Below are positions 1 through 4,527 of a DNA stretch of 5,428 nucleotides, piece by piece. The stretch spans positions 1 through 5,428 of the forward strand of contig CAYNIY010000081.1 in assembly GCA_964397525.1 (NCBI GenBank). Direction: 5' to 3'. The notes under the pieces were generated by a model. The model ran no database searches. It was given only the letters and a program-made list of their open reading frames with translations, and was not told the origin of the DNA. The stretch comes from Syntrophopropionicum sp964397525 (lineage in GTDB: Bacteria > Bacillota > Desulfotomaculia > Desulfotomaculales > Pelotomaculaceae). The translations under genes and the position numbers were made by a program. Each line of letters opens with the position of its first letter. The first letter of the stretch is position 1.

Positions 1-87
1 TCTGCTGCACAGTTATCTAAGTAAAGGGTGACATTTTCGCTGACTATTGACACAAGATCTATTGCAAAGAAACCGTGACAGAAACCA

Positions 88-158
88 GCCAGGGGGACGG
101 TTCTTGTGGCGCGTTTTCAGAAAAATTTAAATTCGGCCAGGAGAACCGTCCCCTTGGC
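88..158. repeat. Family B long inverted repeat, copy B1
   Basis: The arms at 88-104 and 142-158 are complementary at 16 of 17 positions, with the core GGGGACGGTTCT facing AGAACCGTCCCC. Inside the core the stem continues after a 2x2 internal loop, with TGGC (107-110) pairing with GCCA (136-139), and it closes over an A/T-rich loop. From base 96 onward the copy is nearly identical to the one at 975-1036 on the other side of the DUF218 gene, in the same orientation. No transposase lies in the window. A non-autonomous REP- or MITE-like element is my inference. Confidence 0.85.
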
Positions 159-173
159 CAAGCACGCTCGGAT

Positions 174-197
174 CAGGGGCAAGGCATCTGCCCCCTG
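174..197 (-). terminator. Possible terminator hairpin after the DUF218 gene
   Basis: CAGGGGCA (174-181) can pair with TGCCCCCTG (189-197) with one bulged base, five bases past the DUF218 stop codon in the direction of transcription. The stem is GC-rich and well placed for a terminator. No U-tract follows it on the minus strand, so a classical intrinsic terminator is uncertain. It may be only a structured 3' end. Confidence 0.35.
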
Positions 198-201
198 CCC
201 T

Positions 202-366
202 TTATTTGTACCAAATCCAGTAAAACAGGAGCTTCACATACTCCAGGATCAGACTTTGCTTGGTGTAAAGCCCTCTTTCCTGACTGTCCACATCCAGTCT
301 GAGTGGCACCGGACAGTACGTCAGGCTAATCCCGGTATCCTTGTACAACCTGTCAAATATCATCTT
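202..366 (-). CDS. YdcF/DUF218 family protein, C-terminal part (cut by the scaffold gap)
   Basis: Reading leftward from the gap edge at 366, an open frame of 54 codons runs to a TAA at 202-204. It begins KMIFDRLYKDTGI and ends LLFYWIWYK. The first five residues, KMIFD, are identical to residues 140-144 of the fragment on the other side of the gap, and the DNA is identical for 16 bases (351-366 and 499-514). A hydrophobic aromatic tail of the type EYxKLLFYW is common at the end of DUF218 proteins. Joined in frame to codons 1-139 of the other fragment, it makes a 193-residue protein, a normal family length. I therefore read it as the true end of the gene that starts at 931. A second, paralogous copy is the less likely alternative. 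Confidence 0.8.
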   Translation of the reverse strand, partial: KMIFDRLYKDTGISLTYCPVPLRLDVDSQERGLYTKQSLILEYVKLLFYWIWYK

Positions 367-376
367 NNNNNNNNNN
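367..376. other. Scaffold gap (ten Ns)
   Basis: Ten ambiguous bases join two contigs. The left contig ends in 16 bases that occur again at 499-514 in the right contig, so the real gap is probably negative: the contigs overlap, and the 377-498 end of the right contig is spurious. Ten Ns is then a placeholder and not a measured distance. Confidence 0.95.
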
Positions 377-514
377 TCCATCTCAGCTGAAAGAGCTCAA
401 TTTCCATCATTGGGAACGTGAAGATTGTTGCGTCATATCCTATACATCGGGTACCTCAGGGTTCACCAAAGGAGTGATGATCCCGGAAAGAAGTCTCGTG
501 TCAAATATCATCTT
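377..514 (+). pseudogene. Out-of-place fragment of an AMP-binding (acyl-CoA synthetase-like) gene, probably chimeric
   Basis: From 378 the plus strand is open without a stop through the junction. It encodes a recognisable core of the adenylate-forming enzyme superfamily: EREDCCVISYTSGTSG, followed by FTKGVMIPERSLVSNI. The YTSGTSGFTKG stretch is the phosphate-binding loop (A3 motif) that holds ATP in acyl-CoA synthetases and related ligases, and the RSLVSNI stretch after it also fits the family. The frame meets a TAG at 558, soon after it enters the region that codes for DUF218 on the other strand. There is no start and no domain beyond this piece. The shared 16-mer at 499-514 is the likely point where two unrelated sequences were fused. 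The style recalls Bacteroidota long-chain acyl-CoA ligases, but that origin is a guess. Confidence 0.7.
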
Positions 515-931
515 TGCCCGTCTCATGTGGGAAGGAGAACTGACTACAACAGCTGACCGGTAGCCGTTTGCTATCATAATCTCACGTGTAAAGAGAGCAT
601 TTTGATATGTGTTTATTGCCCTTTCTTCCATGATTATGTCTTCCGCCTTCACACCCTGGTTCCGAACAATTTTCGCCATTCGCGCGGAAGAAGGCTGAAG
701 AACCGACACGATTACCTTACTTGACAGCCCGGATTTATAAAGCTCGGCAGCGTAGAGATCCCTTCCCGATCCGCCTCCAAGTGCAATTATGGCGTCGGCT
801 GCCTGGGGCTGCTCATCGACAACCAGGTAATTGAACATTTTGTCCCAGGGATTGCTGACTGCAAAGGCAATTATTATAAATACCAGTATTAAGGCGATCG
901 CTAAAATAATCATGGTGCGCGGCTTAAGCAA
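440..931 (-). CDS. YdcF/DUF218 family membrane-anchored protein, N-terminal part
   Basis: As assembled, the frame encodes 163 residues, but only codons 1-144 (to about 499) belong to the family. The last 19 residues, TRLLSG onward, are read from the chimeric segment. One membrane segment lies at about residues 7-26, with few charges outside it, so the rest is probably extracytoplasmic. The DUF218 domain follows: DAIIALGGG (46-54), a helix with GRDLYAAELYKSG, EERAINTYQNA (102-112) and VVVSSPSHMRRAKMIFD (128-144). The family includes E. coli YdcF, SanA and ElyC, which are linked to envelope functions; the exact substrate is unknown. The start is TTG (929-931), seven bases from AGGAG at 939-943. 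ATG at codon 7 has no such site and would fall at the edge of the membrane segment. The true protein probably continues with the piece at 202-366, giving 193 residues. Confidence 0.85.
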   Translation of the reverse strand: MLKPRTMIILAIALILVFIIIAFAVSNPWDKMFNYLVVDEQPQAADAIIALGGGSGRDLYAAELYKSGLSSKVIVSVLQPSSARMAKIVRNQGVKAEDIIMEERAINTYQNALFTREIMIANGYRSAVVVSSPSHMRRAKMIFDTRLLSGIITPLVNPEVPDV

Positions 932-938
932 CTTCTAT

Positions 939-946
939 CTCCTTTC
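939..946 (-). promoter_or_regulatory. Ribosome binding site fixing the TTG start of the DUF218 gene
   Basis: On the minus strand this reads GAAAGGAG. The AGGAG core is seven bases upstream of TTG at 931-929. This supports the TTG over the in-frame ATG six codons later. Confidence 0.75.
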
Positions 947-968
947 AAGACAAATGGTGCAAGCGTGA

Positions 969-1036
969 CAAGAAGACGGTTCTTGTGGCGCGTTTTCAGA
1001 AAAATTAAAATCGGCCAGGAGAACCGTCCCCTTGGC
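969..1036. repeat. Family B long inverted repeat, copy B2
   Basis: The perfect core arms are GACGGTTCT (975-983) and AGAACCGTC (1020-1028). The outer part of the left arm has changed (AAGAAG where other copies have AAGGGG), which shortens the perfect stem. The 62 bases at 975-1036 differ from 96-158 only by a one-base indel and one or two substitutions in the A/T-rich loop. The left flank AAGCGTGACAAG also occurs at the gpmI-proximal copy (4345-4354). Confidence 0.85.
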
Positions 1037-1061
1037 GCACTTTGGCGCACTCTTAGCGCAC
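1032..1061. repeat. Three short tandem units ending in GCGCAC
   Basis: TTGGCGCAC at 1032-1040, TTTGGCGCAC at 1041-1050 and TCTTAGCGCAC at 1051-1061 follow one another directly at the right edge of the B2 element. The same GGCGCA edge follows the right arm at 4465-4470. This looks like a local duplication of the end of a family B element. Confidence 0.6.
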
Positions 1062-1091
1062 TGGGTGTCTTCAGTCTGCATCAGTCGGCAA

Positions 1092-1119
1092 CATTGTGCG
1101 GATAAATCCGCACCTGCAG
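1092..1119. repeat. Family A palindromic repeat, copy A1
   Basis: The core at 1096-1113 is a perfect 8+2+8 palindrome, GTGCGGATAAATCCGCAC. The flanks CATT on the left and CTGCAG on the right are shared with the copy at 2637-2664 (27 of 28 positions). This shows that the repeat unit is longer than the palindrome and has an orientation. Confidence 0.85.
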
Positions 1120-1184
1120 CAGGAGATCTGCTTACCGTTGAACTGCTGCGAGGATATGCTTACCCCCTTCACATGGAAGTTATT

Positions 1185-1207
1185 CAACAATTCAACAACT
1201 GGCACCA
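1185..1207 (+). repeat. Family C tract ending in TGGCACCA, copy C1
   Basis: CAACAATTCAACAAC is followed by TGGCACCA (1200-1207). This is a short version of the octamer tract at 4473-4520, and it lies 27 bases past the eno stop codon. It is followed by GCACCATTAA in two tandem copies (1202-1221). Confidence 0.7.
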
Positions 1208-1233
1208 TTAAGCACCATTAAGCACTGGTGTTT

Positions 1234-2526
1234 TTAGCGGCGGGGCAGGTTGTAGAAACTTTTGATGCCCCGGTACTGCGCCAGGTCGCCCAGCTCTTCC
1301 TCGATGCGGAGCAGCTGGTTGTATTTGGCCACCCGGTCGGACCGGCACGGGGCGCCGGTTTTAATTTGGCCGGCATTGACGGCGACTACCAGGTCAGCGA
1401 TGGTCGCGTCTTCGGTTTCGCCGGAGCGGTGGGAAACCACTGTCGTGTACCCGGCCTGCCTGGCCATTTCGATGGTGTCCAGGGTTTCGGTGATGGTACC
1501 GATCTGGTTCAGTTTGATCAGAACCGAGTTGGCCGTACCGGATTCAATGCCCCGGGACAGGCGTTCGGTGTTGGTTACGAAAATGTCGTCGCCCACGATC
1601 TGGATTTTGCTGCCCAGCTTCTCGGTCATCAGGCGCCAGCCGTCCCAGTCGTCTTCCGCCAGGCCATCCTCGATGGAAATGATGGGGTACTTGTCTACCA
1701 GCATCGAGTAATAGTCGACCATTTCTGCCGCGCTGCGGCTGATCCCCTCTGCCTCAAAAACATATTTGCCTTCTTTATAAAATTCTGTGGCCGCGGGGTC
1801 CAGGGCGATCATGACATCCTCGCCCGGCTTGTAACCGGCGGCGGTGATGGCCTCCATGATGGCTTCCAGCGCTTCCTCGTTGGAGCCGAGCATCGGGGCG
1901 AACCCCCCCTCGTCACCGACTGCGGTGGCCAGGCCTTTCTTCTTGAGGACTTTTTTCAGGCTGTGATAAATTTCCGCACCCATGCGCAGGGCGCTGGCAA
2001 AATCAAGCGCGCCGACGGGCATGACCATGAATTCCTGGATGTCGACGTTGTTGTCAGCGTGCTTGCCGCCGTTCATAATGTTCATCATCGGCACCGGCAG
2101 CACTTTGGCGTTGGCGCCGCCGAGGTACTGGTACAACGGCAGCCCGAGCGAATCGGCCGCGGCTTTGGCGGCAGCCATTGAGACAGCCAGGATGGCGTTG
2201 GCGCCGAGCCTGGCTTTGTTCGGCGTGCCGTCCAGGTCGATCATGGCCAGGTCAATGCCCAGCTGGTCAGTGGCGTCGTAGCCTTCGATTTCAGGCGCGA
2301 TAATGGAGTTTACGTTGTCAACGGCCTGCAATACCCCTTTGCCGTTGTAGCGCTCCTCGTCACCGTCACGCAGTTCCACTGCTTCATAAGCGCCGGTCGA
2401 GGCGCCGGAGGGAACGGCGGCCCGCCCGATGGTCCCGTCTTCGAGGTAGACGTCAACCTCGATGGTGGGATTGCCGCGCGAATCCAGGATCTCCCTGGCG
2501 TAGATTTCTCCAATAATTGTTGACAA
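1234..2526 (-). CDS. eno: Enolase (phosphopyruvate hydratase)
   Basis: The enzyme converts 2-phosphoglycerate to phosphoenolpyruvate in the cytoplasm and can run in reverse in gluconeogenesis. The 430 residues match the usual bacterial length. The N-terminal domain carries AREILDSRGNPT (10-21) and the mobile active-site loop SGASTGAYEAVELRDGD (40-56). The barrel carries His156 (NGGKHADNN), Glu206 in GDEGGFAP, the magnesium ligands Asp243 (ALDPAA), Glu286 (SIEDGL) and Asp313 (VGDDIF), the base Lys338 in LIKLNQIG, SHRSGETED (365-373) and Lys389 in GQIKTGAP. No key residue is missing. The start is TTG at 2526-2524, giving MSTIIGEIYARE. A GTG three codons upstream (2535-2533) overlaps the ribosome site and cannot be used with it. 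The gene lies 248 bases after gpmI, so co-transcription is plausible but not proven. Confidence 0.98.
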   Translation of the reverse strand: MSTIIGEIYAREILDSRGNPTIEVDVYLEDGTIGRAAVPSGASTGAYEAVELRDGDEERYNGKGVLQAVDNVNSIIAPEIEGYDATDQLGIDLAMIDLDGTPNKARLGANAILAVSMAAAKAAADSLGLPLYQYLGGANAKVLPVPMMNIMNGGKHADNNVDIQEFMVMPVGALDFASALRMGAEIYHSLKKVLKKKGLATAVGDEGGFAPMLGSNEEALEAIMEAITAAGYKPGEDVMIALDPAATEFYKEGKYVFEAEGISRSAAEMVDYYSMLVDKYPIISIEDGLAEDDWDGWRLMTEKLGSKIQIVGDDIFVTNTERLSRGIESGTANSVLIKLNQIGTITETLDTIEMARQAGYTTVVSHRSGETEDATIADLVVAVNAGQIKTGAPCRSDRVAKYNQLLRIEEELGDLAQYRGIKSFYNLPRR

Positions 2527-2534
2527 AATAATCA

Positions 2535-2540
2535 CTCCTT
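2535..2540 (-). promoter_or_regulatory. Ribosome binding site fixing the TTG start of eno
   Basis: The minus strand reads AAGGAG here, eight bases before TTG at 2526. The upstream in-frame GTG shares its first base with this site, so starting there would leave no usable spacer. Enolases of relatives also begin at the STII position. Confidence 0.8.
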
Positions 2541-2543
2541 TTT

Positions 2544-2593
2544 TGGTGCCAGTTGTTGACTTATTGATTTTGTTGACTTATTGATTTGTTGAC
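2544..2593 (-). repeat. Family C tract, copy C2, inverted relative to the others
   Basis: TGGTGCCA (2544-2551) is followed by GTTGAC-type units starting at 2555, 2572 and 2588, spaced 16-17 bases (two octamers). Read on the minus strand it is a CAACAA-type tract ending in TGGCACCA, directly against the eno ribosome site. The other two copies lie just past a stop codon instead. Confidence 0.75.
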
Positions 2594-2609
2594 TAACTTC
2601 AAAACGGCC

Positions 2610-2633
2610 GGGGCGAAGGTTCTTGTGGCGCAC
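2610..2633. repeat. Decayed half of a family B element, copy B3
   Basis: GGGGCGAAGGTTCTTGTGGC and the GCAC after it resemble the left arm and inner flank of the copies at 88-110 and 969-990, with changes in the GACGG core. No matching right arm follows. A family A palindrome begins eight bases later. Confidence 0.6.
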
Positions 2634-2636
2634 TCT

Positions 2637-2664
2637 CATTGTGCGGATAAATCCGCACCTACAG
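2637..2664. repeat. Family A palindromic repeat, copy A2
   Basis: The perfect palindrome GTGCGGATAAATCCGCAC lies at 2641-2658, with the same CATT and CTACAG flanks as the other plus-oriented copies. Confidence 0.85.
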
Positions 2665-2688
2665 GAGGTATGATGAGGTTTTTCTCTG

Positions 2689-2717
2689 ACATTGGGCGGG
2701 ATTTAACCCGCCAATGT
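2689..2717. repeat. Strong hairpin between gpmI and eno, possible terminator or mRNA 3' structure
   Basis: GGCGGG (2695-2700) pairs with CCCGCC (2707-2712) over the loop ATTTAA. After one bulged G (2694) the stem continues with ACATT (2689-2693) against AATGT (2713-2717). The stem is 11 bp, symmetric enough to form on either strand. No clean U-tract follows on the minus strand, so complete termination within the gene cluster is unlikely. It may be a diverged family A relative with GGCGGG arms. Confidence 0.6.
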
Positions 2718-2719
2718 TT

Positions 2720-2740
2720 CGGATAAATCCGCACCTACAG
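2720..2740. repeat. Partial family A repeat, copy A3
   Basis: CGGATAAATCCG (2720-2731) keeps the inner palindrome and the right flank GCACCTACAG, but the left outer arm is lost (TTT in place of GTG). Confidence 0.7.
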
Positions 2741-2774
2741 CCCTTACCGCTTGACAGACAGATTAGTCTTCTTA

Positions 2775-4316
2775 TTACTTGATCAGTGAGGCTCCGGTCA
2801 TCTCCGCCGGTTTGGGTATGCCCAGCAGCTGCAGCATGGTGGGAGCAATGTCCCGCAGGCTGCCCTCGCGCAGGCTGACGCCGCCGACATCCCGCCTGAT
2901 GAAAATGAAAGGAACGGGATTGGTGGTGTGGGCGGTAACGACGCAATGCTCGCAGTCCATCATCTCATCGGCATTGCCGTGGTCAGCAGTGATCAGGATG
3001 GTGCCGTCCTTGTCCAGGACAGCCTGCACCACTTTTCCCAGGCAGGTGTCCACAGTTTCCACCGCTTTGATCGCAGCGGCCATGTAGCCGGTGTGCCCCA
3101 CCATGTCGGAGTTGGCGTAATTCATAATGAAGACTCCGAATTTGTCCTGCGCCAGGTTTTCAAGGAAGGCATCGGTCACCTTGTATGCGCTCATCTCCGG
3201 CTTGAGGTCATAAGTGGCCACTTTGGGCGAGGGGATAAGGATCCGCTCCTCCAGCGGGTTCGGCTCTTCCACGCCGCCGTTGAAGAAAAATGTGACATGC
3301 GCGTATTTTTCAGTTTCGGCGAGGCGAAGCTGGCGAATGCCGTTTTTGCTCAGCACCTCCCCGAAGGTGTTGGTTAAATCATGCGGCCCGAAGGCCACCG
3401 GCGCATCGATATTTTTATCATAAAGGGTCATGCAGGTAAAATGCACGCCCGGGAAGCCTTTTTTTCTGGTGAAATCGCTGAAATCCCTTTCGGTGAAAGC
3501 CCTGGTGATCTGGCGGGCCCGGTCGGGGCGAAAGTTGAAGAAAATGACGCTGTCTCCGCTTTTAATGCTGCCGGTGGCGGCGCCGGTGCTGCCTGTAATC
3601 ACCGTGGGCTGGATGAATTCGTCGTTTTCGCCCCTGCTGTAGCCGCGTTCGACTGCCTCCAGCGGAGTCGCAGCCGGAATGCCTTCGCCGTAAACCAGCG
3701 CGTTGAAGGCGCGTTCGGTGCGCTCCCAGCGGCGGTCCCTGTCCATAGCGTAATAACGGCCCATTACTGTGGCCACAGCCCCGAAACCGAGCTCTTTCAG
3801 TTTCTGCTCCAGCTCGGTGAAATACTCCTTCGCATTGGTCGGCGGGACGTCGCGCCCGTCGAGGAAGGCGTGGATATACACGTCGCGCATGTTTTCCCGC
3901 GCGGCCATGTCGAGCAGGGCGAAAAGGTGGCTGATGTGGCTGTGCACGCCGCCGTCGGACAGGAGGCCCATCAGGTGGAGGGCGCTGCCGTTTGCTTTGG
4001 CGTGTCTGATGGCGTCAAGCAGGACTTGATTTTCGAAAAAGCTCCCCAGCCGGATGTCCCGGCTGATCCTGGTCAGTTCCTGGTACACAATCCGGCCGGC
4101 GCCGATGTTCAGGTGGCCCACCTCGGAGTTGCCCATCTGGCCTTCCGGCAGGCCCACTGCCTCGCCGGAACAGACGAGGGTGGTGTGCGGGTAGCGGACC
4201 AGGTAGCCATTGAAATTGGGCAGGTTCGCCTGGGCGATGGCGTTTCCCTCCACCTGGGAGCTGACGCCCCAGCCATCCATGATCACCAGGACCAGAGGCT
4301 TTAATGCTGATGTCAA
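2775..4316 (-). CDS. gpmI: 2,3-bisphosphoglycerate-independent phosphoglycerate mutase
   Basis: This cytoplasmic, manganese-dependent enzyme interconverts 3- and 2-phosphoglycerate through a phosphoserine intermediate. The 513 residues are the usual length. The phosphatase domain is split: Asp14 in VIMDGWG and Ser64, the phosphorylated serine, in GNSEVGHLNIGAGR; then Asp404 and His408 (NSDMVGHTG), Asp445 and His446 (TADHGNAD) and His463 (VTAHTTNP). These are the expected ligands of both metal ions. The inserted transferase domain holds His125 (GGVHSH), Asp153 and Arg155 (FLDGRDVPP), the GRYYAMDRDRRWER stretch (186-199) and Arg263 (NFRPDRARQ). Lys337 lies in AETEKYAHVTFFFNGG. The start is TTG at 4316-4314, seven bases after GGAGG. 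The frame stays open 37 codons further upstream, but that part is repeat sequence with no ribosome site. Confidence 0.98.
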   Translation of the reverse strand: MTSALKPLVLVIMDGWGVSSQVEGNAIAQANLPNFNGYLVRYPHTTLVCSGEAVGLPEGQMGNSEVGHLNIGAGRIVYQELTRISRDIRLGSFFENQVLLDAIRHAKANGSALHLMGLLSDGGVHSHISHLFALLDMAARENMRDVYIHAFLDGRDVPPTNAKEYFTELEQKLKELGFGAVATVMGRYYAMDRDRRWERTERAFNALVYGEGIPAATPLEAVERGYSRGENDEFIQPTVITGSTGAATGSIKSGDSVIFFNFRPDRARQITRAFTERDFSDFTRKKGFPGVHFTCMTLYDKNIDAPVAFGPHDLTNTFGEVLSKNGIRQLRLAETEKYAHVTFFFNGGVEEPNPLEERILIPSPKVATYDLKPEMSAYKVTDAFLENLAQDKFGVFIMNYANSDMVGHTGYMAAAIKAVETVDTCLGKVVQAVLDKDGTILITADHGNADEMMDCEHCVVTAHTTNPVPFIFIRRDVGGVSLREGSLRDIAPTMLQLLGIPKPAEMTGASLIK

Positions 4317-4323
4317 ACTTTTT

Positions 4324-4330
4324 CCTCCAA
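4324..4330 (-). promoter_or_regulatory. Ribosome binding site fixing the TTG start of gpmI
   Basis: The minus strand reads TTGGAGG, with GGAGG at 4328-4324 and a seven-base spacer to TTG at 4316. It decides against the longer frame opening at 4427, which begins inside a family A palindrome and has no purine-rich site before it. Confidence 0.8.
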
Positions 4331-4344
4331 GCGTGAAATCGATA

Positions 4345-4470
4345 AGCGTGACAAGGGGACGGTTCTCTTGACACATTATTGTGGATAACTTTGCACAAGC
4401 AATATTGTGCGGATAAATCCGCACCAACAGCAGACGATTTCTGTGCCAGAAGAACCGTCCCCCTGGCGCA
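4345..4470. repeat. Family B long inverted repeat, copy B4, with a family A element nested inside
   Basis: The core arms GGGGACGGTTCT (4355-4366) and AGAACCGTCCCC (4451-4462) are a perfect 12-bp match, and 14 of 15 positions pair over 4352-4366 and 4451-4465. After a 2x2 internal loop, TGACAC (4369-4374) can pair with GTGCCA (4444-4449) at five of six positions, a different sequence from the TGGC/GCCA of B1 but a similar pairing. The interior is longer than in B1 and B2 and contains a family A palindrome at 4407-4424. The left flank AAGCGTGA is duplicated at 4329-4336. Confidence 0.85.
4407..4424. repeat. Family A palindromic repeat, copy A4
   Basis: A perfect copy of GTGCGGATAAATCCGCAC, flanked on the left by ATT and on the right by CAACAG. 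It sits between the two arms of the B4 inverted repeat. Confidence 0.85.
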
Positions 4471-4472
4471 TT

Positions 4473-4520
4473 TCAACAAATCAACAACTCAACAAATCAA
4501 CAACTCAACAACTGGCACCA
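4473..4520 (+). repeat. Family C octamer tract ending in TGGCACCA, copy C3
   Basis: Six octamers run in exact register: TCAACAAA, TCAACAAC, TCAACAAA, TCAACAAC, TCAACAAC and TGGCACCA. The tract ends seven bases from the tpiA stop codon. It is the most regular of the three family C copies and shows that the unit is 8 bp. Confidence 0.85.
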
Positions 4521-4527
4521 AATTCGA

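Larger units (their letters stand above)
1..201. other. Non-coding region downstream of the DUF218 gene
   Basis: I find no convincing gene in this stretch. The short open frames on the plus strand run through repeat sequence and have no ribosome site or recognisable protein. It holds one family B inverted repeat (88-158) and a GC-rich hairpin (174-197) just past the DUF218 stop codon. The first 87 bases show nothing I can name. Confidence 0.6.
932..1233. other. Repeat-filled spacer between eno and the DUF218 gene
   Basis: No gene is seen in these 302 bases. In the direction of transcription from eno, the spacer holds a short tandem repeat (GCACCATTAA twice, 1202-1221), a family C tract (1185-1207), a family A palindrome (1096-1113), three GCGCAC-ended units (1032-1061) and a family B inverted repeat (969-1036), then the ribosome site of the next gene. 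The 1114-1184 stretch shows no feature I can name. I see no clear promoter. Confidence 0.7.

Noticed and set aside
106..390. Open frame on the plus strand containing RRTVPLAKHA
   Set aside because: It is a translation of the family B repeat arm and the antisense of the DUF218 C-terminus, and it runs into the Ns. There is no ribosome site or recognisable domain.
1228..2181. Long plus-strand open frame of 317 codons
   Set aside because: It is antisense to enolase, whose catalytic residues are all present on the other strand. Long shadow frames are common in GC-rich conserved genes.
3381..4304. Long plus-strand open frame of 307 codons
   Set aside because: It is the shadow of gpmI and resembles no known protein.
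4380..4388. A perfect DnaA box (TTATCCACA on the minus strand)
   Set aside because: It is a single 9-mer inside the B4 repeat, with no further boxes, no AT-rich unwinding region and no dnaA or dnaN nearby. A chance match is likely and an origin is not supported.
4345..4470. Family B elements as complete insertion sequences
   Set aside because: The elements are about 70-125 bases long and contain no transposase frame, so they could at most be non-autonomous.
4513..4520. TGGCACCA as the 3' end of a tRNA
   Set aside because: No acceptor complement, T-loop or cloverleaf lies upstream. The preceding bases are a simple octamer tract.
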